Below are positions 46,968 to 58,413 of a stretch of DNA of 64,000 nt, one piece after another (the first letter of the stretch is position 1; each line of letters begins with the position of its first letter). The DNA comes from Microcebus murinus (taxonomy: Eukaryota > Chordata > Mammalia > Primates > Cheirogaleidae): the NCBI RefSeq assembly GCF_040939455.1, contig NC_134117.1, positions 64,068,501 to 64,132,500 of the forward strand. The letters are read 5' to 3'. The notes below the pieces were generated by a model. The model did not search any database, had not been told where the DNA came from, and saw only the letters and a program-made list of their open reading frames with translations. The position numbers and the translations under genes are program-made.

Positions 46968-47610
46968 TCTGTACAAAAGTATTTTCTTTCTTTATATCCT
47001 TATTCTATAAACTTTTTTCTAATTTTAAAGTTTTTTTGAATTTTTATTTATTTTACTTTTTAAACTTTTTGTTAAAAACTAAGATATAAATGCACACATT
47101 TGCCTAGGCCTACACAGGGTCAGGTTCATCAATATGACTGTTTTTCACCTCCACATCTTGTTCCACTGGAAGGTCTTCAGGGACAGTAACATGCATGGAG
47201 TTGTCCTATGATAACAATGTCACCTTCTGGAATCCCTCTTGAAGGACCTGCCTGAAACTGTTTTTCAGTTAACTATTATTTTTTTAATAATTAGAAGTAT
47301 ATTCCAAATGATAAGTAGTATAGTATAGTAAATATTAACACATTAACTAGTAACATTGTCATTTCTTATCATTGTCAAGAATTATATGCCATCCATAGTC
47401 ATATGTGCTGTACTTGTCTGTGACTGGCAGCACAGTAGGTTTGTTTACACTGGCATCACCACAAACATGTGAGTAATACAGTGCGCTGAAACAGTAGGAT
47501 GTCTGCAGCACCACTAAGCTCCATTATAATCTTATGGGACCACCATGGTGTAAGTGGTCTGTCCTTGACTAAAACAACCTTATGCAGCCCATGAGTGTAT
47601 GTGACTCGAG
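46968..47610 (-). mobile_element. Tigger-type (pogo/Tc1-mariner) DNA transposon, truncated
   Basis: Landmarks: 'tttctttctttatatcctta', 'gcctaggcctacacagggtc', 'ttccactggaaggtcttcag', 'acatgcatggagttgtccta', 'tgactggcagcacagtaggt', 'ctccattataatcttatggg' and a terminal 'cagcccatgagtg'. These follow one end of a Tigger-like element. On the minus strand 47105-47230 corresponds to the end of the transposase reading frame (landmark DLPVGQD-like, now broken). The other end of the element is missing at the MIR boundary. Confidence 0.8.
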
Positions 47611-48479
47611 GAAGTCATCTCAGGAATCACAGTGCCTGGGTTTGAATCCTAACAGCCCTTTATTTTATTCTCTTGTTATTGATTTTCCTCAAAATTAGAT
47701 GCCTTTCAAGCTGGTTTGACAAAATCACTGAAATCTGATCAATGCATATATGTCCTGAGCCTATGAAAGAAGTGGCCCTGAAGAGAACAATAACTGAACT
47801 TGTCTGGGAGGTGTAAATGCCAGTGAATAATGGATTATGAGATGTGAAACACATTCTTAGATTTCCCAGAAAACCAAACACTTGGGTCCAGATGACTTCG
47901 TGCTAAAGAAACACAGATAGAATCAAATCAATTTAGCATTCCTGCTGATAAGCGTCCTATCTCAGGAAGTAAGCCATCATGCCCTCGGAACAGCCATCTT
48001 GGGTCAATCTAGACATTTGGCCTCATTAACTACTTTGGATTTATCTTAGCACTGTCTTATTTATAGTCTCCCCAAGGCTTAATAGCCTTCAAAATTGCGC
48101 TTTGCCCTGGCTCACATTGAGTCTCACCAAGCGCGATGCTTTTACTCAGCAGGCAGCCATTTTGACTGTCAGAGTTTATATTTTTCTCTGCGAGCAAGGA
48201 GTTCATATGGCTGCTCCTAGGCGCCCAATTAGCATTCCCCTGTCATTGTATTCCTGCTTGTCATTATCCTTTATACCATCCTCGTCTCCTCAACCATCAG
48301 GAATAGATCAAATCATTCTAGTACTTCTGACTGAGCTCTTCTCTCTGCTCCCAGATTATCAAATTTAAATTACACATAATATAAATCTGTCCTTTCAGTG
48401 AATTCTGGTTTTTGTTTTGCTTTGTGCTATTTTATTTTATTGCCAGAAGTAGACATTGGCTTAAATGCTGAGGAGTGGC
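47611..48479. other. Unassigned; possible conserved non-coding block at 47885-48400
   Basis: No recognised repeat. 47885-48400 looks unique, with balanced composition and several ordered motif-like words (for example 'ttttgactgtcag', 'cccaattagcattc'). It may be a non-coding conserved element, but the sequence alone cannot show conservation. Confidence 0.3.
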
Positions 48480-48600
48480 CACGGTTTGGAGAGGTAGAAG
48501 AGGGGAGCTGCAGGCGGGGGCAGTTCTGAGAGCAGAGATAAGAAGGCAGGACCCAAGCTGGGTGCTGGTGAGCATGCGCAGTGTGGGCGGAGTAGAGAGG
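48480..48600. other. G-rich patch with NRF1-like and GC-box-like words
   Basis: The patch has 'gcaggcgggggcag' and 'gagcatgcgcagtgtgggcg'. The latter combines an NRF1-like half site (catgcgca) with a GC box (gggcgg). There are only a few CpGs in total, so this is not a CpG island. A weak promoter candidate at best, with no downstream exon recognised. Confidence 0.25.
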
Positions 48601-48724
48601 TGCACCAGTGGGTTGGAACAGAATATAGTGAGGGGTAGTCTATGAACCGTAGAATAAAAATGGGTCTAGGGAGCAGATCCCCACACTTGTTACTCACCTC
48701 ACCAGCCACCCAGCAGGCAGAGTT

Positions 48725-49275
48725 ACCTGCCCAAATCGGATCTCTTTATTCCCCTACTCTGGATCCTTCAGTGAGTCTCCAATGACTTCAGCTGAATTTC
48801 AAACGATTTTTCTTGCCTTTCTAGACTGTGTAGGGCTCAGCATAAATGACTTTTTAAAACTAATCTTCAGTCCTTTCTCTCCTGCCATGCACCTCCCATT
48901 TCAGCCACGCCCAACACCAGAGACACCCCTGAACTCAGCATGAGCACTCATTCCTGCATTACCACCCTGTGCTCTCCCTCTCTGATTATGAACGCCTGCA
49001 CAGTATTTAAGATACAAATAAAATATAACTCATTGTATGTATCTTTCCCCAGACATAATTAATCACTCCTCCACCCGTGTATCCAGTATCCTTGAACATA
49101 TCTGCATTATAGCACTTACTGCAGAGTATTATATTTATGTACTCACAACTCTAACTTGCCCCCTAGACTTGAGCTCAGCAAGGTTTTTATTTATCCCTGT
49201 TCCCCTTGAAGTTTCTCATGGTGCCTGGCAGATGGTAGGTGCCCAATCAATGTTTGTCAAAGTGCTTTGAATGGA
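48725..49275 (+). mobile_element. L2 LINE 3' UTR, long
   Basis: Collinear landmarks: 'gtgagtctccaatgacttca', 'ctctcctgccatgcacctcc', 'catattctgcattatagcac'-like 'tatctgcattatagcactta', 'ccctagacttgagctcagca', 'ggtgcctggcagatggtagg', 'tgcccaatcaatgtttgtc'. These trace most of the L2 3' UTR to its terminus. Confidence 0.85.
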
Positions 49276-50384
49276 GAATCACTACAATTTTCTCTTGTAG
49301 GAAATACTGAGAATTGGTAATATAATCAGACTGGTTATTGTTTAATTAATCTTTCCACTGGAGATTGTTCTTTAATCAAGAACTTCAAGATTTTTTTGGT
49401 TAACAAATTTTTTTCAAGATCATAACGGCCAAAATTATTTACAGAAAATTGCCTCTGTGGTTGCTGGTCATTCACTTAGAAAGGATTTACTGAACACTTT
49501 CAATTAATGAGCTAATTTTAGTTTCCTGAATCACAACAATATTTATTTCCCAAGAAATAAACAAATTTCTGCATATAAATTAGAATTTTATTAGGTAGCA
49601 GTTTTATAAATCAAGTGGCTTAAAATGGCATTCACCTAGAACTAATCCATAGGTCTTTTTTTAGCAAGAAATGAAAATGTAGCCTCAATAATTTCAGATT
49701 TAATTTCCATACATGCTTTGTTCTTGGGTATTATAGATTGATTTCTGCTCCTGATAGACTTTGAGGTTACTTAACCATATAAAAGCCCCAATATAATAAT
49801 TTTCTACGGACAGATATGGGAAAAGAGCCACCTAAACACAACACTGTAATTTGTGTATCTGATCTTTTAAAGCTCTCTCAGTTCCCTCTTTAGCAGGCAA
49901 AGAAATTAAACTTGAATTTATAAGGTGCTTTATTTTTTAAAATAAGGAATATGTTAGGTGACACTTTATAAAATTGTTGATCAAAAATGATCAAATTGTT
50001 GGCAATTTTATATGGTTCACCCTAATATTTACAGCTTGATTCTTTGAAAGGAAAGAGGCTGAAGGAAGTAAAAATGATATTTTCAAGTAATCCCTGAAGA
50101 TATCTAAGAAAGCACTATAAGGCGAATGCTATTATACTGGTTATGAAATGTGTGTTCATAAAAATGACTGTAGTCTGGTAAAACAAGTCATTGCTTTCCC
50201 GGATTCGGCACACATTGGTAGAATAAACTCAGACTGTTTTCTGTTGCACAATCGCTTAATGCATATGTCTCATCCCATTTGGAATGTTTAGGAAACTCAA
50301 AAAATGTTAGAATTACTATTAGTGATGACTGTCACAGTCTGGTAGATGCTCAGAAATGACAACTAAAGCCTTGGTTGAGCACAG
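49276..50384. other. Unassigned AT-rich DNA
   Basis: No repeat recognised in about 1.1 kb. ATTA/AATAAT words are frequent ('gtttaattaatctttcc', 'caattaatgagctaatttta'). It could hold regulatory sequence, or may simply be AT-rich. Confidence 0.4.
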
Positions 50385-50680
50385 TAGCAGTCAGGATAGG
50401 TTATGCTTCAAAAACAAATAAGCCCCCACTAATGTGTATGCCTAAAACAATTAATGTTTAAGCTGTGCTAGCAATTTTGATGTGAGTTGAGTGACTCTCC
50501 AGGGCAGATTTTGGAGGAGAATACTCTCATATACATGTCTTTCACTGGCCCCAAAACTGAAATGACACATGTCACTTCCAGTCACATGTGATCAGCTAGA
50601 AGGATGGTATCACTTAATTGGAAGGGAGACAAGGAGTACAATGAATAAAAAAGGAGAGGAAATCAGATTTGGATGAGCAC
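50385..50680 (+). mobile_element. Medium-reiteration repeat, family not named
   Basis: 'gaaatgacacatgtcacttc', 'cagtcacatgtgatcagcta' and 'aattggaagggagacaagga' follow a common mammalian repeat containing 'atgacacatgtcacttc..ctcaca..catggcc'. I cannot assign its class. Confidence 0.45.
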
Positions 50681-52299
50681 TAAACATCTCTACCGTAGTT
50701 TGTAAGACCAGGTAGACTCGGTACAGTTCATTTACTATTTTTTCATCTTTGCTTGACCACATTTTCCCATGACACATTGCCAATCTGGGGCAAATGAAGA
50801 CAGAAGCTTGTGATCCAAGGAGTTCCCTTTCTTGAAACTATTTCATAATGACCATTTCCCTGTTAATTCTTTCTGCCACACCAGGCACAACTCCATATAG
50901 CAGGATTTTGCCTCATCTGATATTTCATTTTTGTAACTCAAATCCATGCATATAAACAGAATAGGCCACAATGGCAAATGCATCATAGGCCACAGCATCA
51001 GCTGTGGAATAGAATGGTCAGTGCAAAGCATGCGCCCATGAAGAGTCTCTAATATGCAGAGAAAATTTAAATTTTGGTAGAGTGTTTTTCTTCAACGTAG
51101 CATTGGCCACATTTTTTTTTTTCTTTTCACTTCACAGGAACATAGGGGAATCCTAACTTCAGAAGTGATTTGCACCCATTCTCTCTTCCTGGAGGGGTGC
51201 AGATTGCCTCCCCCTCAGCTCCCCAGTGGCATAACCCTTATCCAATGAAGAAAGCCTCATTACGTGCAGATGGGAGTGGAAAGTGGTTCTAGTTTGCTGC
51301 AGGGTAGTTCCTTCCTTCAAAATGCATCACAGGGAAATAAAAACATGTTACTATCAGAGATATATGAGAAAATATAAAGTATATATTATAAAGCAGGAGT
51401 CACAGTTCTGTGCATAGTGCCACTGAACAAAATTTTCACTGAGATATGCAAAAGTAAAATGTAAAGAATCTTTGCTAGCATGAAAGTGATGACATTCCAT
51501 CTCCCCATCTTTCCATGACTCTGCTCTGCCAACCTCATTGCACCATTGGAAAGCTTCACATCAATCTGAAATAAAAATTACTCACTTTATACCTTAAGTA
51601 CTCTTCCCGCATTTTATTGCATTTCTCTCTATGGATTTCTTCAGTTATTTGAAAAATGATGTCAAAATAGACCTCGTCTCTTCTGTCCTTGCTGCAATCT
51701 CTCAGTGCCAGCGTCTCCCTGACAGCTTTTTCATTTGTATTATAATATATAGCACTGAGGAGCAAAATACTTTGTGAGACTGAGAGGCAGGGCTATCTCC
51801 TTCACCATGGTATGCGTGCCTGGGCGGCAGAGGGTAATGACCCGGAACAGGAAACAGTTTCTAGCAGCCTCCTGTTCACTGCTCTGCCCAACGTCACTAG
51901 AGAAAATGTCACTGTCCCACAGGCTGTCTCTGCCCACTCCTCTCAATCCCGGTTTTCATAATTAATTATTGACCTATTTGATCTTCCTTATTAATTTCCA
52001 ATTACCTGCATTCTACTTTGCCACGTTTCCCCAACTCCTGGCTATTCCATATTGTGAAATCCTGATAAACTACATTTTCTTTTTCATTTTACCTAATTTA
52101 GGTAATGCAGGACATTATGTCAAGCCAACAGGATCAGTTTATCAGGAATAAATTTATTTAAATTTTCATTTAATGAATGGTCAATGATGATAAGTGCATT
52201 TGTTTAGAAAAAGGAGCAAAGGAATCGTTAGGCGTTACCAACTCCCCAACAATACTGATCCTATTTTAAAGATATCATAATTATTCCTACCTAAAGTGT
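50681..52299. other. Unassigned non-coding DNA
   Basis: There is a T-run at 51111-51122. 51770-51950 is slightly richer in G+C. No gene or repeat was recognised. Confidence 0.5.
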
Positions 52300-52450
52300 G
52301 CTGGAAGCTGAGGCCACCTACCCTGGTACGTACACATCCTGACACCGTCTGTTAACCGGCTGTGTGATTGTGGAAAAGTTACTAAATTGCTCCATGATTC
52401 AATTTTTTACTACAAAACAGAGGTAATGATAATCCCAACATTATATGTTT
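52300..52450 (+). mobile_element. MIR SINE
   Basis: 'catcctgacaccgtctgtta', 'accggctgtgtgattgtgga', 'aaacagaggtaatgataatc' follow the MIR head and core. Confidence 0.75.
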
Positions 52451-52539
52451 ATATTTAGGTATAAATAAGATAATATAGATAGTGAACTTCTTACAATTTT
52501 GGAAGATTTTTCTTGGCAGTTATTTTTTGTTGTGGCTAT

Positions 52540-52830
52540 GTTTTATCTTTTAAAAATATATATATATATTTCCTGGAAATGATCAAATTCTTTAAATAAA
52601 TTCGTATTTATAAATGTATTCTTATTTAGGAAACATAAATTATACAAATGTGTGTATACTTAAATTCCCATAAAATAGAACATGTATGTACATTGGATAT
52701 ATACCAAAATATTATTATGTTTAAGTGCTAAAAATATGAATAACCTTATTTCTTAATTATAATTTCTGTATTTTCCAAATTTTCTGCAATAAGCCTATAT
52801 TATTTTATCATCAGAATTTATATGTATAGA
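52540..52830 (+). mobile_element. L1M 3' end fragment
   Basis: 'ggatatataccaaaatatta', then 'ctgtattttccaaattttct' and 'gcaataagcctatattattt' match the last part of an old LINE-1 3' UTR. A (TA)n run lies at 52557-52569. Confidence 0.55.
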
Positions 52831-52895
52831 TTTAAAATATATATTTAAGATGGTTCTATACCTGACCTAGTAGTTTATAATCATTAGTATCCCAT
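52812..52895 (+). repeat. AT-rich duplicated segment, copy 1
   Basis: Shares an exact 23-bp core (52831-52853) and a flanking 'gtagtttataat' with 53966-54053. Both copies directly follow a 'taatcagaa'-like L1 end word. Confidence 0.6.
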
Positions 52896-53965
52896 CTAAT
52901 TTTTTACTGTTGAGTAATTTTATTTCTGTTACTCTAAGAACATAATAAAGAAGAAAAAAATACAAATTTCAGCAAGACATATAAGGCCCAAAACTTGAAA
53001 CATAAGGGAACAATATTCATAGAATGGTAACTATAATAGGATAGTGACTTAAACTATGAGTATGAAAACTCATATGTTGTTATAAGAAAAAAACTGAATA
53101 CAGCTCTATATGTGTATATGTTTATACACATATTATGTGTATAAGCTATAATTATGCTTATAGATATATACTAAATATATTTTACAAATTACATGATTAG
53201 ATAAAGGGTTAGAATAAAATATCTAAGTTTTAATAGTAATTACTTCTGGAGAAATGTTCCTGTTTTTCTTTCTAGTCTTTATTTTTCAAAATGTTTAATA
53301 TGATATAAATTTATGGTGAGGAATACATACTTTATTAAATAACTACACATTTTAATAAGTATTTTATTTTCCTTTTTCCATTGACAAGTTATCTAAAGTA
53401 GGTTTTCCCCGATCCTTCTGGCTCATGTGGCCACCATTTTATTTTATTTAGGGAATGACAGTTTCACTTATGTATTTTGAAGAACTTCATTATGTGATAT
53501 TAGGGAGATGGGAAGGCTATGCCTTAAAGCCTTAAAGCCTTTACCTGCGAGCTTCCTCCAGAGCCGTTTTGAGTCAGCACCCCCTTCTGTGGTCCAAGAT
53601 GAGAAACTACATTCTAAATCACGGTGACAGTTGTCTGTTTGCATTATATCCTCAGCCCCTGTCTCCTGTGCTGATATGACATTCCTTTAAACCATTATTT
53701 GCCTCTCCCAACTGCACACATCTCAGGCAGAATGAAGAATCACTTTTCTTTGCTAAAAAAGATGCATTGACTTTTGAGATACCTTCCCAGAATTTCTGTG
53801 CAAGATTATCATTAATTTTTAAACAGAGATAGGGCTCCCAAGAAAGAGGACCAGGCCATGCTCTACTTTGCATGATTTGATTGCTTGACTCAAAATATTT
53901 TCTCCAGAGACCATCGTGGTAGCAAAACTTTCCCCTTTTATCCAGAAAGGAGTCATTGACAAATT
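52896..53965. other. Unassigned AT-rich DNA
   Basis: 53215-53330 ('agtctttatttttcaaaatg') looks like another L1M tail, but weakly. No gene was seen. Confidence 0.4.
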
Positions 53966-54053
53966 TATAATCAGAATATATGTGTATATATATATATTTA
54001 AAATATATATTTAAGATGGGTATTCCAACCTTGTAGTTTATAATTATTTAGAA
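53966..54053 (+). repeat. AT-rich duplicated segment, copy 2
   Basis: Partner of 52812-52895 about 1.16 kb away, roughly 75-80% alike by eye, with the exact 23-bp core at 53997-54019. Confidence 0.6.
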
Positions 54054-56220
54054 TTAATAAGGCTGAAAGGAAATTAGTTTAGGTCAATAAGGAAACAGGA
54101 CTAGAGTGGGGAACAAACCTAGAATGAATGACAAGCACAGGGAAATGTTGTCAGGGAAATAAAACAACTACCTCTGTTTCCTGATTTCCGCATTGCCTAC
54201 AGCTAGTCAGTCTTGGACAAACAAACAAACAAACAAACAAACAAAAAAGGCGTGTTGAGGAAGGTGCTAGCGGTGAGAAAGCCATGCATATGTCATGTCC
54301 CCTTCAACGTATGCTCAGCTAAGTGGAGAAAAAGTCCAAGAACCAAGCAAAAGGCTAAGATTTTTTAATAGAATGTTCAGAGGAGTGTGCCCAACTTTGC
54401 ATGTGCTAAAGAAAACTAGTATCAAGCAGCGAGACCTGGCTTCTTCTTACTGAATTTTACCATTTTCAATTAAAATTGATAGTACATGATCTGTCCGGTT
54501 TGAGTAGTGATACATTGAAAAATAAATTAATTATTTAAATGTCATTATGCATGATTTAATCTATGGTGAATTTCCTGCCATTGCATCACTACATGCCTTA
54601 GGTACTTCTGTTGCCAGAGTGTCTTATTCTGCTAGTTTGTTTACACTGCGTCTCTCTCTTCTAGATTGAGACTTTCAAAGGCCATGGTACAAGGATCTGG
54701 TGTTGATATTTAATAAATACTCAGAAAATGTGGATTCAATGATAAAACAAAAATATTCCATGTTTGGAATAGTCTCACAAAAATTAATCTTATTTTTAAG
54801 AGACATCCATTACATATATAGATGTTTATAATGATAGTGGACCATTTATTTTTTGTTGAATTCAATTGGCATACAATGATAGCACTAACACAGTTTTAAT
54901 ATGCTTGAAATTGTTGGATGATAAAGTAAGAGAGAAAGTTTTAGAGAAGTACAGAAAGGTAAACCAGAGCCTGTTTAAGGTACTAGAATGGAAGAGGCTA
55001 TCAAAAGGAAGAGGGCTTTGTAAAAAAAAAATAGAGAGAGAAAAATAAACCATGTTTCCAAGGTGATCTGGGTCTTGTCCAGAAACCAGGAGGCTAGGCA
55101 TATTGTTGTGATCCCCAAGGAGTTCGTTCATAAGCTCTTCCTTCTCAGAGAAGGGAGGATCGTAGAAGTTCATTTTCCACTAACAGATCTAAGAGATATA
55201 AACAAACAGTATGCCTAATTTTATGTAATAGATTGTCCAAAATATTCAAATCCTGGATGGGTAAAACATCGTATTACCAACAAACTACAGAACTTAAGGG
55301 CATTCTACCAGTATGTGGAATGATACTGTCATTTTCAACCTGGCTTTAATGAGTCTTAAATTGGTTTAGCAGCTTAAATATGTGGGAAGAGGTAGGGAGC
55401 AGAGAGAAGAGGACCCTTGGTGGTTGTAGGGTAGGGGCCAGGGAGGGAAAGGGCCTTCTGACCTGATTTCAGAAAGTCTTTGGTAATGTGTCAGTCACCC
55501 TGTAATTGACCTGCATTTTCTAGGGAAACCATCAGTATCTGCCTTTTTGGCTCAATGTGAGAAGTTTTGAGGCTGTGACAGCCACACTCTGAGTGGGTTG
55601 AAGGTGAAGTGCACCTGCCTTGTCTTATGAAAGGCAGAGGATTGGCAAGGAAAATCCATCTGACATCGTAAGCAGCCAGATTTATCAAGAACAACCAATT
55701 TTTTCAGCTGTACAGAATTGTACTTCCTACTTCCATAGCTATTTTCAAAGGTATTTTCTAGTAACCTCTTGGATTTTTCCCATGTCCTACTTATAGTGAA
55801 ATAGGTAAATAAAGAGAAACCAAAAGCATTTCAATTTATATCCTATCTGATTTATTTATTTACTTTGGGAATGTTTTCTTATGTGCAATTTGCATAGTAC
55901 CAGGATAAAGCCAGCTCCAACAGATGAAAATTGCTGGTTTGATTATGATAAAATTAGGAAAAAAGTAACTTAATGTTGGTGTAAAACTAGTTAGTGTGAG
56001 AAGGGTACTTGAGGAAGCAGGAAGAGAATATGAACACCACACCTCAGAATCTAACAGGGAGAAAAATTTACACCTTAATATGCTTTTAAAAATACAATAA
56101 TACCATGATTTAAAAAAACTTACAATTGCAAAAATATATTTTTAAAAGTACAAAACAGCAGTAGAAAATAACATTTTCACTTATCTACGGAAGCCCTGTG
56201 AGATAAATTATTTTGTGGAG
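54054..56220. other. Mostly unassigned; CAAA run and L2-like tail
   Basis: 54217-54247 is a (CAAA)n run. 54650-54745 ('agattgagactttcaaaggc', 'tttaataaatactcagaaaa') resembles an L2 end. 55380-55470 is purine-rich. No gene was found. Confidence 0.4.
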
Positions 56221-56221
56221 A

Positions 56222-56505
56222 CACAGTATAGTGGTTAAGATAATAGGCCAGGACTTCAGCCAGACTCAGATTCAAGTCTTAGCTCTGCCTCATTCTTGTT
56301 GTGTCAGCTTCTAAACCTCTTGGAATCTCAGTGTTCTCATCTGTAAAATGGGGATAATATAAATATCTAACTCATAAGGTGGTTGTGAAGAACAAATGAG
56401 AACATACCTGGTTCATAAAAAGTATGTAATGAACCTGGTTCATATAAAGAACCTGGTTCATAAAAAGTATGTAATGTGTTGGCTATCAGTGTTGTTTATA
56501 ATAGT
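56222..56505 (+). mobile_element. MIR SINE, full length with internal triplication
   Basis: 'acagtatagtggttaagata', 'cagactcagattcaagtctt', 'catctgtaaaatggggataa', 'aaggtggttgtgaagaacaa' trace MIR from head to tail. In the tail, the MIR segment 'cctggcacatagtaagtg' is present three times: units at 56406-56432, 56433-56450 (shorter) and 56451-56477. Confidence 0.9.
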
Positions 56506-56901
56506 ACTCAATAACTTGCTCTGAATCCCACATTATGCTTAACGCTCAAGCTCATTGTACTCAAAGATTCATACTTTTTCCACTACAGCACAGTTGCATT
56601 TTGTAACATTTACATTTTAAAAAAATAAGCAAATGTTGGTCTCATAGACACTTCTGTGGCTAATACATTATAGATATATTGACCATAAAAGCCTTGTAAC
56701 ATTTTGTCTTACTAAGAGGAAGTGGGTTTGCCAAGGGCAAATGGAAGTTTCGGAAACATGGCTGTACTATGGGCATCTGAAACACAGGGGCATTAGTGAA
56801 AGCTTCATCCCTAGATCCTAATATGGCAGTAGGATAAACTTGTGTTGAATTTGAAATGATTGCCTATCCTAGGCAAGTTCCTGTTATGGACTTATTGCTT
56901 G
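56506..56901. other. Mostly unassigned; MIR-like end on minus strand
   Basis: 56525-56605 ('actttttccactacagcaca') resembles the reverse complement of a MIR head. The rest is unassigned. Confidence 0.4.
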
Positions 56902-56992
56902 TGGAAGGAAGGAAGGAAGGAAGGAAGGAAGGAAGGAAGGAAGGAAGGAAGGAAGGGAGGGAGGGAGGGAGGGAGGGAGGGAGGGAGGGAAG
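56902..56992 (+). repeat. (GGAA)n-(GGGA)n purine tract
   Basis: About 13 GGAA units (56902-56955) pass into nine GGGA units (56955-56991). GGAA is the ETS-family core. The GGGA part has four or more G3 runs spaced by one base and can form a G-quadruplex. The tract also gives a spurious Glu/Gly/Arg-Lys frame. Confidence 0.95.
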
Positions 56993-57107
56993 GCACGTAC
57001 AATGAAGAAACAATGAAGAAAGTGATTATTAATTATAACAACTGGGGACCTTCTTGCTCAAATTGTTTTTAAGATTCTTAATCTGTCTGCAGGCAAAGAT
57101 CACCCTT

Positions 57108-57281
57108 TCCAATAGTCTGAAGTAGAGAGAGGGCGCAGCTTTTTATTTTAAGAATAAAAGATTTCAACTTGAAGAAGAGAATTGCCACTAGGTTTTGACA
57201 GAGCCTGTTGGGAAGAGGAGGCAAACATGATGTTTTATAAATGTTAGTGTCACAATCAGATCACTTTTAGTAGGTGCCTTC
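57108..57281 (+). repeat. 174-bp local duplication, copy 1
   Basis: Matches 58240-58413 over 174 bp with ten substitutions and no insertion or deletion (about 94%). It contains 'aagaataaaagatttcaact', 'ttttgacagagcctgttg' and 'gttttataaatgttag'. It does not resemble any repeat family that I know. No open frame is kept in common. Confidence 0.9.
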
Positions 57282-58239
57282 CTACTACTTTTGTCCAAAA
57301 TTATAGCCACATCTTTGCTTCCTTGTCAGGCTAGCATTTAAGACATTGACTCTCTCTTCTAACCTATTGGCCAATTATTATTATTATTGTTATTTTACTT
57401 GAAAATGTGTTCTTCATCTAATCCTTATCCCAGCATATCATGTCCATCTCTAATAGCCTTGGGCAGATGCTTCCTTTTTGGTGCATTTTTCCACTACTTG
57501 AAGCAGAGGGACCTTTTCTGTTCATTTATTTTATTCTTTCGCATTTAATGATTTATATGTACCTTATCCCAAGCCCCATGGCCCATGGCCCCAGTAAGAA
57601 GGTAATATTCACGTATTATTCTTCCATAGCACATAATACTATACAAATAAACATTTGCTGACTTTCTAAACATTTATGCATCTATGTTTGGGGGTGGTGT
57701 GAGAGTGTGTGTATTCAAAGTACAGAGTGTAATCTTTAACAAATACACTATGAGTGCGTAACTTGGTCCACGCGTTGACTCAAATACGAAAGGACAGCAC
57801 AGGAAAAGAAAGGTATGTAAGGTGAAGCATAAACTCCATCATGTTTTGTCCATCATCATGAAAAAAATTCAGCAGGATAAGTACAGTTAGGGATATGGTA
57901 TTTCATCTGTGTAGGTCCTGCTGGCTACAGTCCACGTGAACCTGCTTTCAGCACATGACAGATATTAAGTGAAAATCATTTCGATCAGAGTCCCAGACAC
58001 TGGAAATTGATCTATCTAGGTTACATTGCAGACTGAGAAATACATTGGAAGTTTCTGCTCAAGAAAACCAGTTTGAAAATCATCCAGGGCTTGTCATTTC
58101 GAGAGACTTAGATATATAGAAAGGAGTTTGATGTGGAAGTTTGGAAAGTACCTATACCAAACTGAAATATTGCCAAGATTATTAACACATCACTTTGATG
58201 AGCCAAGAATTTCCATCTTTCCCCATAGGGGAGAATGTC
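57282..58239. other. Unassigned DNA between the two duplication copies
   Basis: 57376-57393 is an ATT run. 57620-57668 ('caaataaacatttgctgact') is L2-end-like. No gene was found. Confidence 0.4.
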
Positions 58240-58413
58240 TCCAATAGTCTGAAGTGGAGAGAGGGCACAGCTTTTTATTTTAAGAATAAAAGATTTCAAC
58301 TTGAAGAAAAGAATTGCAGCTAGGTTTTGACAGAGCCTGTTGGAAAGTGGAGGCAAACATGATGTTTTATAAATGTTAGTATCACAATCAGATCGCTTTT
58401 GGTAGGTGCCTTC
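58240..58413 (+). repeat. 174-bp local duplication, copy 2
   Basis: Direct-orientation partner of 57108-57281, offset by exactly 1132 bp. Sequence before and after the 174 bp is unrelated between copies. Confidence 0.9.

Noticed and set aside
48570..48590. NRF1/GC-box words as a true promoter
   Set aside because: Too few CpGs, no initiator or exon downstream, and an L2 repeat starts 130 bp later; kept only as a low-confidence patch.
56860..57072. 70-codon frame with GRKE/GGRE repeats
   Set aside because: Translation of the GGAA/GGGA tract.
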